In this document: piece by piece, positions 52,113 to 58,997 of the stretch
How positions within the stretch are numbered: position 1 is the stretch's first letter
Layout of the letters: every line of letters begins with the position of its first letter
DNA from: Nitrospirales bacterium
GTDB lineage: Bacteria; Nitrospirota; Nitrospiria; Nitrospirales; UBA8639
Direction of reading: 5' to 3'
DNA: 59,606 nt
NCBI GenBank assembly: GCA_029261235.1
Contig: JAJDBS010000046.1
Coordinates: forward strand, 1-59,606
The notes under the pieces: model-generated
The model's database searches: none
Seen by the model: the letters and a program-made list of their open reading frames with translations, nothing else
Told to the model about the DNA's origin: nothing
Position numbers and translations under genes: made by a program

Positions 52113-53066
52113 ATGACTCCTTTTGCAATAATTTTGGATATCGTTGGTCAGCCGAGTGCGCAACCTATTCCTCCTTCTATTCAGGCAGCAGGAAATTTCC
52201 TCGCCAACAAATACGGCCAAGCCGTCCAAGGTATTTTACTTTATGGTTCTTGCCTGCGAGCTGGTACGGATCAAAACGGCTTAGTGGATTGTTATGTCAT
52301 CGTCGATCAATATGCGGCGGTGTATCCATCAGCTTGGATGGCGCGTCTTAACGGGTGGCTTCCTCCCAATGTGTTTTATGGAGAGTGTGAGGTCGAAGGC
52401 CATACCGTGCGGATGAAATATGCAGTCTTGTCGTTAGAGCATTTTGAGCGAAGTGTGACGCCCAAATGGTTTCATTCCTATTTTTGGGGGCGTTTTGCGC
52501 AGCCCACGGCTGTCATGGCATGTCCGAGCCAAGCGATGAGTCAACGGATTATCTCTGGTTTGGGAAGGGCGGTGGTCACCTTTTTGGGTAATGTTCTCCC
52601 GCAGATGCCTGAGAATTTTACGGCCAAAGATATATGGAGCATTGGGCTGGCCCTCAGCTATGGCGCGGAATTACGTGCTGAATCGAAAGGGCGAATCGCC
52701 ACGTTGTGGGAAAGTAATCAAGATTATTATGAACGAGCCGCCGATGTCGTGCTTGCAGGGTATTTTTCAAACGTCACGGTGATTCAGGTCGCTGATAGCA
52801 AAATGTATGAGGTGGAATATTCGAGTTGGGACCGGAGGAAGAATCGAATTGGGTGGGTGGTTCGAACCGTTCAGGGGAAGTGTTTATCGATTTTGCGGCT
52901 CATGAAAGCGGCCTATACTTTTCAAGGTGGGGCCGACTATCTTATTTGGAAAATTGAACGGCATTCTGGGGTAAAGGTTGAGTTGACGCCTGCGCAGCGG
53001 AAGCATCCGATTTGGGCTGGTATTACTACGTTTTGGCGGCTTTATCGCCAAGGCGCCTTCCGATAA
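52113..53066 (+). CDS. Tam41-like phosphatidate-type cytidylyltransferase
   Basis: 317 residues. Pattern of the mitochondrial CDP-diacylglycerol synthase Tam41/Mmp37: ILLYGSCLRAG (YGS at 44-46) with LVDCYVIVD (Asp59, Asp65) forming the nucleotidyltransferase site; VFYGECEVEGHTVRMKYAVL (Lys102, Tyr103) like Tam41's VYYN...IKYGVI; FWGRFAQP like AGRLxKP; then MPENFTAKDIW and LSYGAELRAE like its LPxxFxxxDL and LSYxGDxR. It would activate a phospho-lipid with CTP. Starts two bases after the lipid-kinase stop, so product hand-over is plausible. A decayed copy of its 3' end lies at about 55761. Confidence 0.6.
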   Translation: MTPFAIILDIVGQPSAQPIPPSIQAAGNFLANKYGQAVQGILLYGSCLRAGTDQNGLVDCYVIVDQYAAVYPSAWMARLNGWLPPNVFYGECEVEGHTVRMKYAVLSLEHFERSVTPKWFHSYFWGRFAQPTAVMACPSQAMSQRIISGLGRAVVTFLGNVLPQMPENFTAKDIWSIGLALSYGAELRAESKGRIATLWESNQDYYERAADVVLAGYFSNVTVIQVADSKMYEVEYSSWDRRKNRIGWVVRTVQGKCLSILRLMKAAYTFQGGADYLIWKIERHSGVKVELTPAQRKHPIWAGITTFWRLYRQGAFR

Positions 53067-53207
53067 CAACGCAAAAAAATTCCATCAATATATATCATGA
53101 CTCCCTCGCCCTTTAAGGGGTTTGTTTCGAGGAGAAACCAACGTGGGGTGAGGGTAAAGACTTATAGCGTCGTCAGATTGTTCCAGGGTGTTCAACGGTT
53201 AATTGAT

Positions 53208-53420
53208 GTTGCCGGGTTTCGCCCCGGCGGACGAGCCACTTTTGTTACGGCAAAAGTAGCCAAAACCATGTTGGCCGTGGTGTGGCCCTTCGGGGCTCCT
53301 GCGCGGTTCGCCGACTCCGGCGGCGCGCAAACTCGCTGCGCTCAAACAGTGCGCGCCTTTTTCCGGTGTCGGCTACACTGCTCGGCCACACCACAAGGCC
53401 AGGGGAGAGGTATGAAAGGA
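53208..53420 (+). repeat. Dispersed GC-rich intergenic repeat, fullest copy
   Basis: Core gccgggtttcgccccggcgg, then acgagccacttttgttacgg and caaaagtagccaaaacc, followed by a GC-rich tail (gactccggcggcgcgcaaac, gctgcgctcaaacag). Frames through it give pseudo-peptides such as GFRPGGRATFVTAKVAKTML, which I recognise as a widespread non-coding intergenic repeat translated by mistake in many genomes. Other copies: 56000-56062 (+), 57660-57836 (-), 5478-5531 (degenerate). Confidence 0.7.
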
Positions 53421-53655
53421 TGAGTCAAAGCCGATGGACAAATGAGATGACAGAAATTGGGGAACAGGTAACGCTTCGCTTAGGAGAATGGTTATATTTT
53501 GGCCATCATCTACAAATATAGGGAATTTATAAGCTATTGATTTAAATAAATTTTCATTTTGTTAATAAACTGAGATTCCTCAAAAATGTAAGAAAAGAGC
53601 TAATTCTGTTACATAGATTCATTAAATCTCAGAAAATCATTGGGATAATGAGATA

Positions 53656-53673
53656 TTCTAGTTCTAGTTCTAG
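53656..53673 (+). repeat. Hexanucleotide tandem repeat before a start codon
   Basis: Three perfect copies of ttctag ending two bases before the ATG at 53676. There is no recognisable ribosome binding site between. Changes in copy number would shift upstream signal spacing. Confidence 0.6.
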
Positions 53674-53675
53674 TT

Positions 53676-54140
53676 ATGCGACCACAAATGAGTAACGACA
53701 TCCCCGATTTTCCAACTGTTGTAGAGCAGATGCAGACTTTTCTCCAGGAAGAAGGTCACCCAATTAAAATTTGTTGGGTTTTTCGTGAAGACCTCTGGCG
53801 TGTTGGTATGAATTCAGTAAGGATATGTCGGCCGTGCCCTCATCCGAATGAGTCTTTAGCCGCAAAGGTTTTTCAGGAAGGTCGTGCGAAAGGTTTGGTG
53901 GAAATCAAAGCGCTCGCAACGCTGGCAAGTGTGACTGTTGCAACAGTGTGGTTTCCGAAACATGAAGAAGAGGAGGTGCAAGGTTGGAACGTTGGTCTCA
54001 AGCTTTCCATCCTCAGCCCACTACCAAGGGCTAAGGCAGTAGGATCAATTTTTTGGCCTCTCATAAAGTACTTTCCATCATATAGGCGTTATCAGGCTCT
54101 TGAAGAGGCAGTAGGAACTAAGGCTTGGGCCCTAGGATAG
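53676..54140 (+). CDS. Hypothetical protein
   Basis: 154 residues, family not recognised. Has an alpha/beta look: ICWVFREDLWRVG, a basic/Cys patch VRICRPCPHPNES, EIKALATLASVTVATVWFP and a C-terminal GSIFWPLIKYFPSYRRYQALEEAVGTKAW. No signal peptide; one weak hydrophobic stretch. No ribosome binding site, and a hexamer repeat precedes the ATG; an ATG four codons later is an alternative. Lies in the repeat-rich part, without an operon partner. Confidence 0.5.
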   Translation: MRPQMSNDIPDFPTVVEQMQTFLQEEGHPIKICWVFREDLWRVGMNSVRICRPCPHPNESLAAKVFQEGRAKGLVEIKALATLASVTVATVWFPKHEEEEVQGWNVGLKLSILSPLPRAKAVGSIFWPLIKYFPSYRRYQALEEAVGTKAWALG

Positions 54141-54579
54141 CTAGTAGTCGCAATAAAATGTAACCGACTACCGCGATTTGCTTCATCAACGAGAAATGTA
54201 ACGCTATGGCCTATTCTTCTTTAGTGGTTTTGTGTGAAGTGCCCGACTCTCGCTCTTTTCTTTTTTGTGGTATCCAGTAGGAGTATGCTTTTTTCCGTGG
54301 TCAGGTTCAGCATTCGCCAGACTGCCATATGATACTTGCCGTGTTAGGAGGAGGCAGCACTATCTGCTACACGTGATCAGTGAGCGTTCCCATCCTGCCG
54401 TGAGAATGGTGCTGTTCTTATCTCATGTTCCGTTCTACTCGATAGCCACCATTATGCGTGATCGCGATAGGACGGCTCGCCGGCGAGAGCGATTCGGCGG
54501 CATGCTCAGTTCCCCCTATCACAAACCGACTCAAACGCCCCGGCTGGATTTTTATGCACCATACTTCGTAGGATGACCT
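54141..54579. other. Stretch without supported gene
   Basis: 440 bases. A 103-codon open frame (54265-54576) ends three bases before the next gene, but it is very Arg-rich, has no family resemblance and no ribosome binding site, so it is left uncalled. Possibly a decayed gene. Confidence 0.35.
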
Positions 54580-55518
54580 ATGGCTGAACACGCTCTAGTT
54601 CCTAAGCGCCTCATCCGCGCTTTCCCCTTTCTAAAAAAATTCGCGTGGAAAATGGAAGCATGGCTGTTAGCTGGAATGTTGCTGATATTAAGGGCATTAC
54701 CGATGCAACTATCGGGCAGGCTTAGTAGCTGGCTTGTCAAAACGCTCGCTGGTTTCACTTCAAGAATGAAGACAACCCAAAAAAATTTGAGACTCGTTTT
54801 TCCCGACAAAACCGAACAAGAGATCGAGCAACTTAGCCGAGAAACCTTTCGCAGCCTGGGTTTAGCTCTTTCAGAATTGCTTCATATGCTTAAGGTATGG
54901 GAACAGCGTGAGCAGCGTCTTGAATTTTCCGTTGCCCAAGAGAGCGAAGACGTTTTGCGCGGTGAGCAACCCATCGTTTTTGTGACGGCACACACGCAAG
55001 CCTGGCAATTCACTAATTTTTTGGCAGCTCAGTTTAATTTTTGTGTCTCTATCATCTATTCACCGGAGTCCAACCCCTATTTCAGAAAATTCTTTCTCAA
55101 ATTACGCAAAGCCTTCCCCGCACGTCTGGTATCCCGTGATGGCGGCATTCGAACATTGGCTCGCGAACTTAAGAATGGCCATTCAATTGGTTTGGCCGTA
55201 GATACGCGGCTGGACGGTGCCGAGATGATCCCCTTCTTTGGTATTGAGGCACCCACGAATACCACGCCGGCTCGCCTTGCCTTGCGCTACCAATGCCCTT
55301 TGATTCCAGTTCATGTTGTGCGACTACCAGGCTATCGTTACCGAATCTGTGCCGACAAGCCAATCCTCCCCGACAACCTTGCAGCATCTTCCGCGGAACA
55401 GGCCATCGATATGACGCGTCAATTGAATAGGAAATTTGAACAGTGGATTAGGGAAGCCCCAGGACAATGGATATGCCTGAAGCGTCGCTGGCCTAAAGAG
55501 GCGTATTCTCAGAAATGA
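54580..55518 (+). CDS. LpxL/HtrB-family lysophospholipid or lipid A acyltransferase
   Basis: 312 residues. N-terminal membrane anchor (WLLAGMLLILRALPMQ), then KTTQKNLRLVFPDKTEQEIEQL, the classic LpxL lead-in. The catalytic motif HX4(D/E) reads HTQAWQ: His is kept, the acidic residue is Gln. Later motifs are normal: LVSRDGGIRTLARELKNGHSIGLAVDTRLDGAEMIPFFG and TNTTPARLALRYQCPLIPVHVVR. Transfers a secondary acyl chain to lipid A or a related lipid at the inner membrane, unless the substitution has inactivated it. Flanked by duplicated material. Confidence 0.8.
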   Translation: MAEHALVPKRLIRAFPFLKKFAWKMEAWLLAGMLLILRALPMQLSGRLSSWLVKTLAGFTSRMKTTQKNLRLVFPDKTEQEIEQLSRETFRSLGLALSELLHMLKVWEQREQRLEFSVAQESEDVLRGEQPIVFVTAHTQAWQFTNFLAAQFNFCVSIIYSPESNPYFRKFFLKLRKAFPARLVSRDGGIRTLARELKNGHSIGLAVDTRLDGAEMIPFFGIEAPTNTTPARLALRYQCPLIPVHVVRLPGYRYRICADKPILPDNLAASSAEQAIDMTRQLNRKFEQWIREAPGQWICLKRRWPKEAYSQK

Positions 55519-55760
55519 AAAGCGTACAGACCTGACAAGACACAAGACGCTCATCAGGCAATGAAGGACAGGAAGGTTTCCAATAAATCCATGCCGTCGG
55601 CGCAGGTCACGACGGCCATTGTGGAGGCCTAGAAGGCTGAGCAGCTTGACACAGGGGACAGTGCAAGCACTCCTCTTACCCCTTGCATGAAAGAATAGGG
55701 AAGGGCAAAGAAATACAGGTCAAATCTGTTGATGAGCGTTTTGCCGGTAGAAGCGACCGA

Positions 55761-55917
55761 TGTATTCCAAGTGAGAGCAGACTATTTTATTTGGAAAATT
55801 GAACAGCATTCCAGGGTTGAAGTTGCATTGATGCTCGCGCAGCGGAAGCATTAACCATTTTGGTTAATATCACTACGTTTTGGCGGCTTTATCGCCAAGG
55901 TGCTTTCCGGCAACTCG
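55761..55917 (+). pseudogene. Decayed copy of the 3' end of the Tam41-like gene
   Basis: Matches 52917-53070 almost base for base: ttatttggaaaattgaac, gcgcagcggaagcat and actacgttttggcggcttta with tcgccaagg are shared. The copy has an in-frame taa after gcggaagcat and a 2-base insertion, so it cannot code for the same end. No 5' part of the gene is present. A copy of the dispersed repeat follows both sites (about 140 bases after the gene, about 85 bases after the fragment), so the duplicated block probably included the repeat. Confidence 0.75.
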
Positions 55918-55999
55918 CACATTTATTCTTCAACCAAGGTGATTCCTGGCCCATCGTGAAGGAGTAATCTCTACCATTTGGGTTATTCCTCCGTAGAAA

Positions 56000-56062
56000 T
56001 TCCGGTTTCGCCCGGCGGACGAGCCCCTTTTGTTTCGGCAAACGTGGCCAAAACCATTGCCC
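56000..56062 (+). repeat. Dispersed GC-rich intergenic repeat, short copy
   Basis: tccggtttcgcccggcggac, gagccccttttgtttcggca and aacgtggccaaaaccattgc match the core of the 53208 copy; the GC-rich tail is absent. Confidence 0.65.
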
Positions 56063-56319
56063 CCTGTCTAGCCTCATTCGATAGGATTGACGCCAAACCT
56101 TAAGAAGGCAAGCCAACTATCTTCGCTCAGACAAAGCCCGTCAGATAAATGAAAGCGTTCATCCCTAAGGCCTGACTGTAGACGTCAGATAAAGAAAAAA
56201 TCAAAGGGTTCAAATCTCAAGCAGAATAGCGTAGAAGTTGGACAAACAGATCGACATTGAGATGACAAAAAAACAGGAAAATTTACGGATTACGTTATTC
56301 TCTAAGATGACAGTGAATT

Positions 56320-56679
56320 ATGAGAAATTCGAGTTGGATTAACGGCCACCTTTCCAAGCTGCATCACTACCGTATTTTCCCTGGCCCAACTCAGACAAAT
56401 TTTGATACATTCTTGTTGCCTCCTCTCTTTGCTCATCATCAAGAGGGGACACTAGTGACATTAAAAGAGGCGCATCGTCTGCAAAAAAGTTTTCATACTA
56501 AATATAACAATATTATCTGTACTCACAGAGGTTCGAATGATCAGTTACTCTCAGGAAATGGAGAGGATGTAGGCTTTTGGGTTTGCCTGATATGTGGATC
56601 GGTATATATAAGTCGTTATCAACCACTCTCACCGACTGAATTAGAATTCTTAGAAGAGCTCGCTGCTCAAGACGGTTAG
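56320..56679 (+). CDS. Hypothetical protein, possible zinc-ribbon
   Basis: 119 residues, not recognised. Two Cys/His groups, NIICTHRG and FWVCLICGSVYISRY, could bind zinc (C-x-H and C-x-x-C). No signal peptide or membrane segment. The ATG lacks a clear ribosome binding site. A terminator-like hairpin lies about 100 bases after its stop, which supports a transcript here. Confidence is low because the surroundings are decayed. Confidence 0.4.
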   Translation: MRNSSWINGHLSKLHHYRIFPGPTQTNFDTFLLPPLFAHHQEGTLVTLKEAHRLQKSFHTKYNNIICTHRGSNDQLLSGNGEDVGFWVCLICGSVYISRYQPLSPTELEFLEELAAQDG

Positions 56680-56775
56680 TCATACGTCGTATGGGCCAGA
56701 AGTACCCTCATTTATTTTCGACATAGTGATTGTTGGGGTTATGCCCAACATTACCAACGATATTTTCTATAAAAC

Positions 56776-56814
56776 GAGCCTCTTGTCCTCACAGATGAGA
56801 GGCTCTTCCTTTTT
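56776..56814 (+). terminator. Rho-independent terminator
   Basis: Perfect 8-bp stem gagcctct/agaggctc (56776-56783 and 56798-56805) with a 14-base loop, followed by ttccttttt. It would end transcription from the 56320 gene. A second hairpin, tgttggg/cccaaca, is at 56731-56750 just upstream. Confidence 0.6.
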
Positions 56815-56873
56815 GGATATAATGTAAACTGACTACGTCATTCTGTTCTATGAGAATTGAGGGAATCGATAAA

Positions 56874-57473
56874 ATGGCAAAAGAGGAACCTATGGAAACT
56901 GCAGACACGATTTGTGCGCAAGGAAATTCTCTTGCCTCGCTTAACAACTATGATGAGGCCGTTGAATGTTACACAAAAGCGTTAACATTGGAACCGCAAC
57001 ATTTTGTATCAGTATTCAAACGAGGTCTGGCATTTTTCAAGCTAGGCAGGCTTGAAGAGGCGCTCATTGATTTCTCAACAGCCACGACGTTGAACCCGAC
57101 CGATTCCAATGCGCAGGTCAATATCGGTCTCGCTTTGAATGGGCTCAAGCGATTCGAAGATGCGATTGGTGCATTCGATCAGGCCCTTGTTATAGAACCC
57201 GCCTGCACCTATGCATTAAATAATAAAGCTGTTGCATTGGGGAACCTTCAAAAGCATGAGGAAGTCGGTCTCGTGTGTGATGATACCCTCAAAATCAATC
57301 CTGACGATGATATTGCGTGGACCTGCAAGGGAGCCTCTCTTGGTTTTCTTGGAAAATACGATGAGGCGATTGAATGTTGTCAGAAGGCTTTAACACTCAA
57401 TCCGAATAATCCGATGGCAAAGATGAACCTCACGTCATGGACTGAGCTGAAATCGCAATCCAAACAGGGCTAA
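56874..57473 (+). CDS. Tetratricopeptide-repeat protein
   Basis: 199 residues from the ATG with GAGGG about 10 bases before it. Five consecutive TPR units of 34 residues, with repeated NNYDEAVECYTKALTLEP, GRLEEALIDFSTATTLNP, KRFEDAIGAFDQALVIEP and KYDEAIECCQKALTLNP. No signal peptide or membrane segment, so a cytosolic protein-interaction scaffold. No enzymatic domain is attached. Several cysteines (ECY, VCDD, ECCQ) are unusual for such repeats but have no clear meaning. Confidence 0.75.
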   Translation: MAKEEPMETADTICAQGNSLASLNNYDEAVECYTKALTLEPQHFVSVFKRGLAFFKLGRLEEALIDFSTATTLNPTDSNAQVNIGLALNGLKRFEDAIGAFDQALVIEPACTYALNNKAVALGNLQKHEEVGLVCDDTLKINPDDDIAWTCKGASLGFLGKYDEAIECCQKALTLNPNNPMAKMNLTSWTELKSQSKQG

Positions 57474-57659
57474 CCCATGAGTGCTGAATTGGTGTCATGT
57501 ACCCCGTTCTATGACATGGAATGGCAACGGGACTCCTTCTAGCCCAGTTTTAAGCAGAAACGGAACTCTTCATTTGCTCGGTGTCTTTGGCATAGCCTAG
57601 ATGCGTAACTCTTAGGTTTATCAAATTCTTCCCTCTTCTAATTTCCGACGCCTGCTATC

Positions 57660-57836
57660 CGGCTTTTGGGACGGACGCTCTCATTTATCTGGCGGACCTT
57701 GTTTGAGCGTAGCGAGTTGGTCCGCACTCCTAGGCTTGGCGTCCATCCCATCGACTGTAGCCGGATTGGGCGTCAATGGTTTTGGGTCCTTTTGCCAAAA
57801 CAAAAGGGCCTCGCCTGCCGGGGCGAAACCAGGCAT
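57660..57836 (-). repeat. Dispersed GC-rich intergenic repeat, inverted copy
   Basis: Read on the minus strand it gives cctggtttcgccccggcagg, cgaggcccttttgttttggc and aaaaggacccaaaacc, then a tail with aactcgctacgctcaaacaa, matching both core and tail of the 53208 copy. Confidence 0.65.
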
Positions 57837-57935
57837 CACCAAAAAATTGCTAGGACATTGTTGTTTAGATGAATGAGGAAGAAGTCTTACTGCACATATT
57901 AATGTGATGTTACGCATTCACAACACTAAAGATGG

Positions 57936-57960
57936 ATTCCCGATAAGCAATGTCGGGAAT
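57936..57960. repeat. Short inverted repeat (ggattcccg...cgggaatgac type)
   Basis: attcccga, 9-base loop, tcgggaat: perfect 8-bp arms, flanked by gatgg and gacgagg. Resembles the common ggattcccg-loop-cgggaatgacg intergenic palindrome of many bacteria; no T-run, so not a terminator by form. Confidence 0.5.
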
Positions 57961-58228
57961 GACGAGGCTGGAGGATAGATTTAGATCGGACGCGGTTAAC
58001 CCTGTAGGCGGATACAATGGCGAGGGAGCGCTTGGCGGGGCTGTCAAGAAAGGTTGTTCCCTTCGTTATGCTCAAGCGTTGGATGTTTACGTAACAGTGT
58101 AAGCTCATTGCCTTGACTAGATATCCATGTTCTTGTTCTATAGCGTTCTTCTGTTAGTATCCTTTGATACATCAATTGTTCCCTTGCAAGATGACAGATC
58201 TTAGGGAAGTGTGTGATAGAGGTATGGT

Positions 58229-58579
58229 GTGTCGCTCCTTCGCCGTCTTGGTCGAATTGTCACGAGCCAGTTGCGCGATCTTTCATTTCGCCGCGCCCCT
58301 GTTCAGTCGGCCTCTTCTAATTCAGACGCGTGGAATAGTGCTGAGGACACCCCTTCGGCTTCCTCGCCATCACAAGAAGAGCAATATCGGGCCAATTTAG
58401 AGGTCGGCCCTCATGCGAGCCTTGCTGAAATTCGCCTATCCTATAAACGACTGATGAAACAATATCATCCAGATTTTCATGCGACGGATTTGCAAAAACG
58501 AGAGATGGCTCATGCCATTGCGCAACGGTTAAATGAGGCTATGGACTATTTTGAATCAAAATTGGGGAAAGGAGCGTAG
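58229..58579 (+). CDS. J-domain (DnaJ-like) protein
   Basis: 116 residues from a GTG with AGAGGT six bases before it. A low-complexity Ser-rich linker (about 25-50) leads to a C-terminal J domain: LEVGPHASLAEIRLSYKRLMKQYHPDF with the HPD triad, then helix IV. Such J proteins call a DnaK partner to particular substrates. No Gly/Phe or zinc domains, so a minimal co-chaperone. Five bases separate it from the YbjN-like gene. Confidence 0.85.
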   Translation: MSLLRRLGRIVTSQLRDLSFRRAPVQSASSNSDAWNSAEDTPSASSPSQEEQYRANLEVGPHASLAEIRLSYKRLMKQYHPDFHATDLQKREMAHAIAQRLNEAMDYFESKLGKGA

Positions 58580-58584
58580 AACGC

Positions 58585-58983
58585 ATGACGCATTTTGAAC
58601 AGGTGAAAGCCTATCTTCAAGAGCTCGAGTTTGCGATTACCAAAGAAGAGCCAAGCCAAGAGCTGGTGGTGATCGATGATGAGGACCAAGGAATCAATCA
58701 TCTGGTAATCGATTGCGAAGATCCTATTCTTATTCTTGAACAGTTTATCTTTGAGATCAAGAAGGATCCGCAGGCGAATATGCTGAAGCGTTTATTGCAG
58801 CTGAATCGCACATTAGTTCATGGGGCCTTTGCCATCGATGATTCCGGGACGAAGGTCTTATTTCGGGATACCTTACAATTGGAAAATCTCGACCTGAATG
58901 AACTGGAAGGTTCGATCAATGCGTTGAGTGTGGCCATGGCCGAGAATGTGGATGAACTCATCTCTTTGGCAAAAGCTGAATAA
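58585..58983 (+). CDS. YbjN-domain protein
   Basis: 132 residues, acidic. TISSUE-like fold seen in YbjN/Tir chaperone-like proteins: an N-terminal helix MTHFEQVKAYLQEL, strands ELVVIDDEDQGINHLVIDC, helix LKRLLQLNRTLVHGAFAIDDSG and C-terminal helices SINALSVAMAENVDEL. The function of the family is uncertain; type-III-chaperone-like binding is suggested by the fold. Sits between the J-domain and PspA genes in one transcript unit, suggesting a stress or envelope-maintenance set. Confidence 0.65.
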   Translation: MTHFEQVKAYLQELEFAITKEEPSQELVVIDDEDQGINHLVIDCEDPILILEQFIFEIKKDPQANMLKRLLQLNRTLVHGAFAIDDSGTKVLFRDTLQLENLDLNELEGSINALSVAMAENVDELISLAKAE

Positions 58984-58997
58984 AGGAGGGCTGAAGA

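Larger units (their letters stand above)
55519..56319. other. Gene-poor stretch with decayed duplicate and repeat
   Basis: 800 bases. Contains the pseudogene fragment and a repeat copy (both listed). The remaining pieces (55519-55760 and 56063-56319) show no frame or structure I can name. Confidence 0.45.
57474..58228. other. Gene-poor stretch with repeats
   Basis: 755 bases. Frames here derive from repeat sequence. The dispersed repeat (minus orientation) and an inverted repeat fill part of it; the rest shows no recognisable feature. It probably holds the promoter of the J-domain-ybjN-pspA group, not resolved by eye. Confidence 0.45.

Noticed and set aside
53097-53521. Two overlapping open frames near 53097-53521
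   Set aside because: Both are translations of the dispersed GC-rich repeat, with Ala/Arg-rich pseudo-peptide content and no ribosome binding site.
54265-54576. 103-codon frame just before the LpxL-like gene
   Set aside because: Very Arg-rich, no known family, no ribosome binding site; closeness to the next start is not enough.
57936-57960. CRISPR-like or terminator reading of the ggattcccg palindrome
   Set aside because: Single copy here without spacers and no T-run; fits a common intergenic palindrome.
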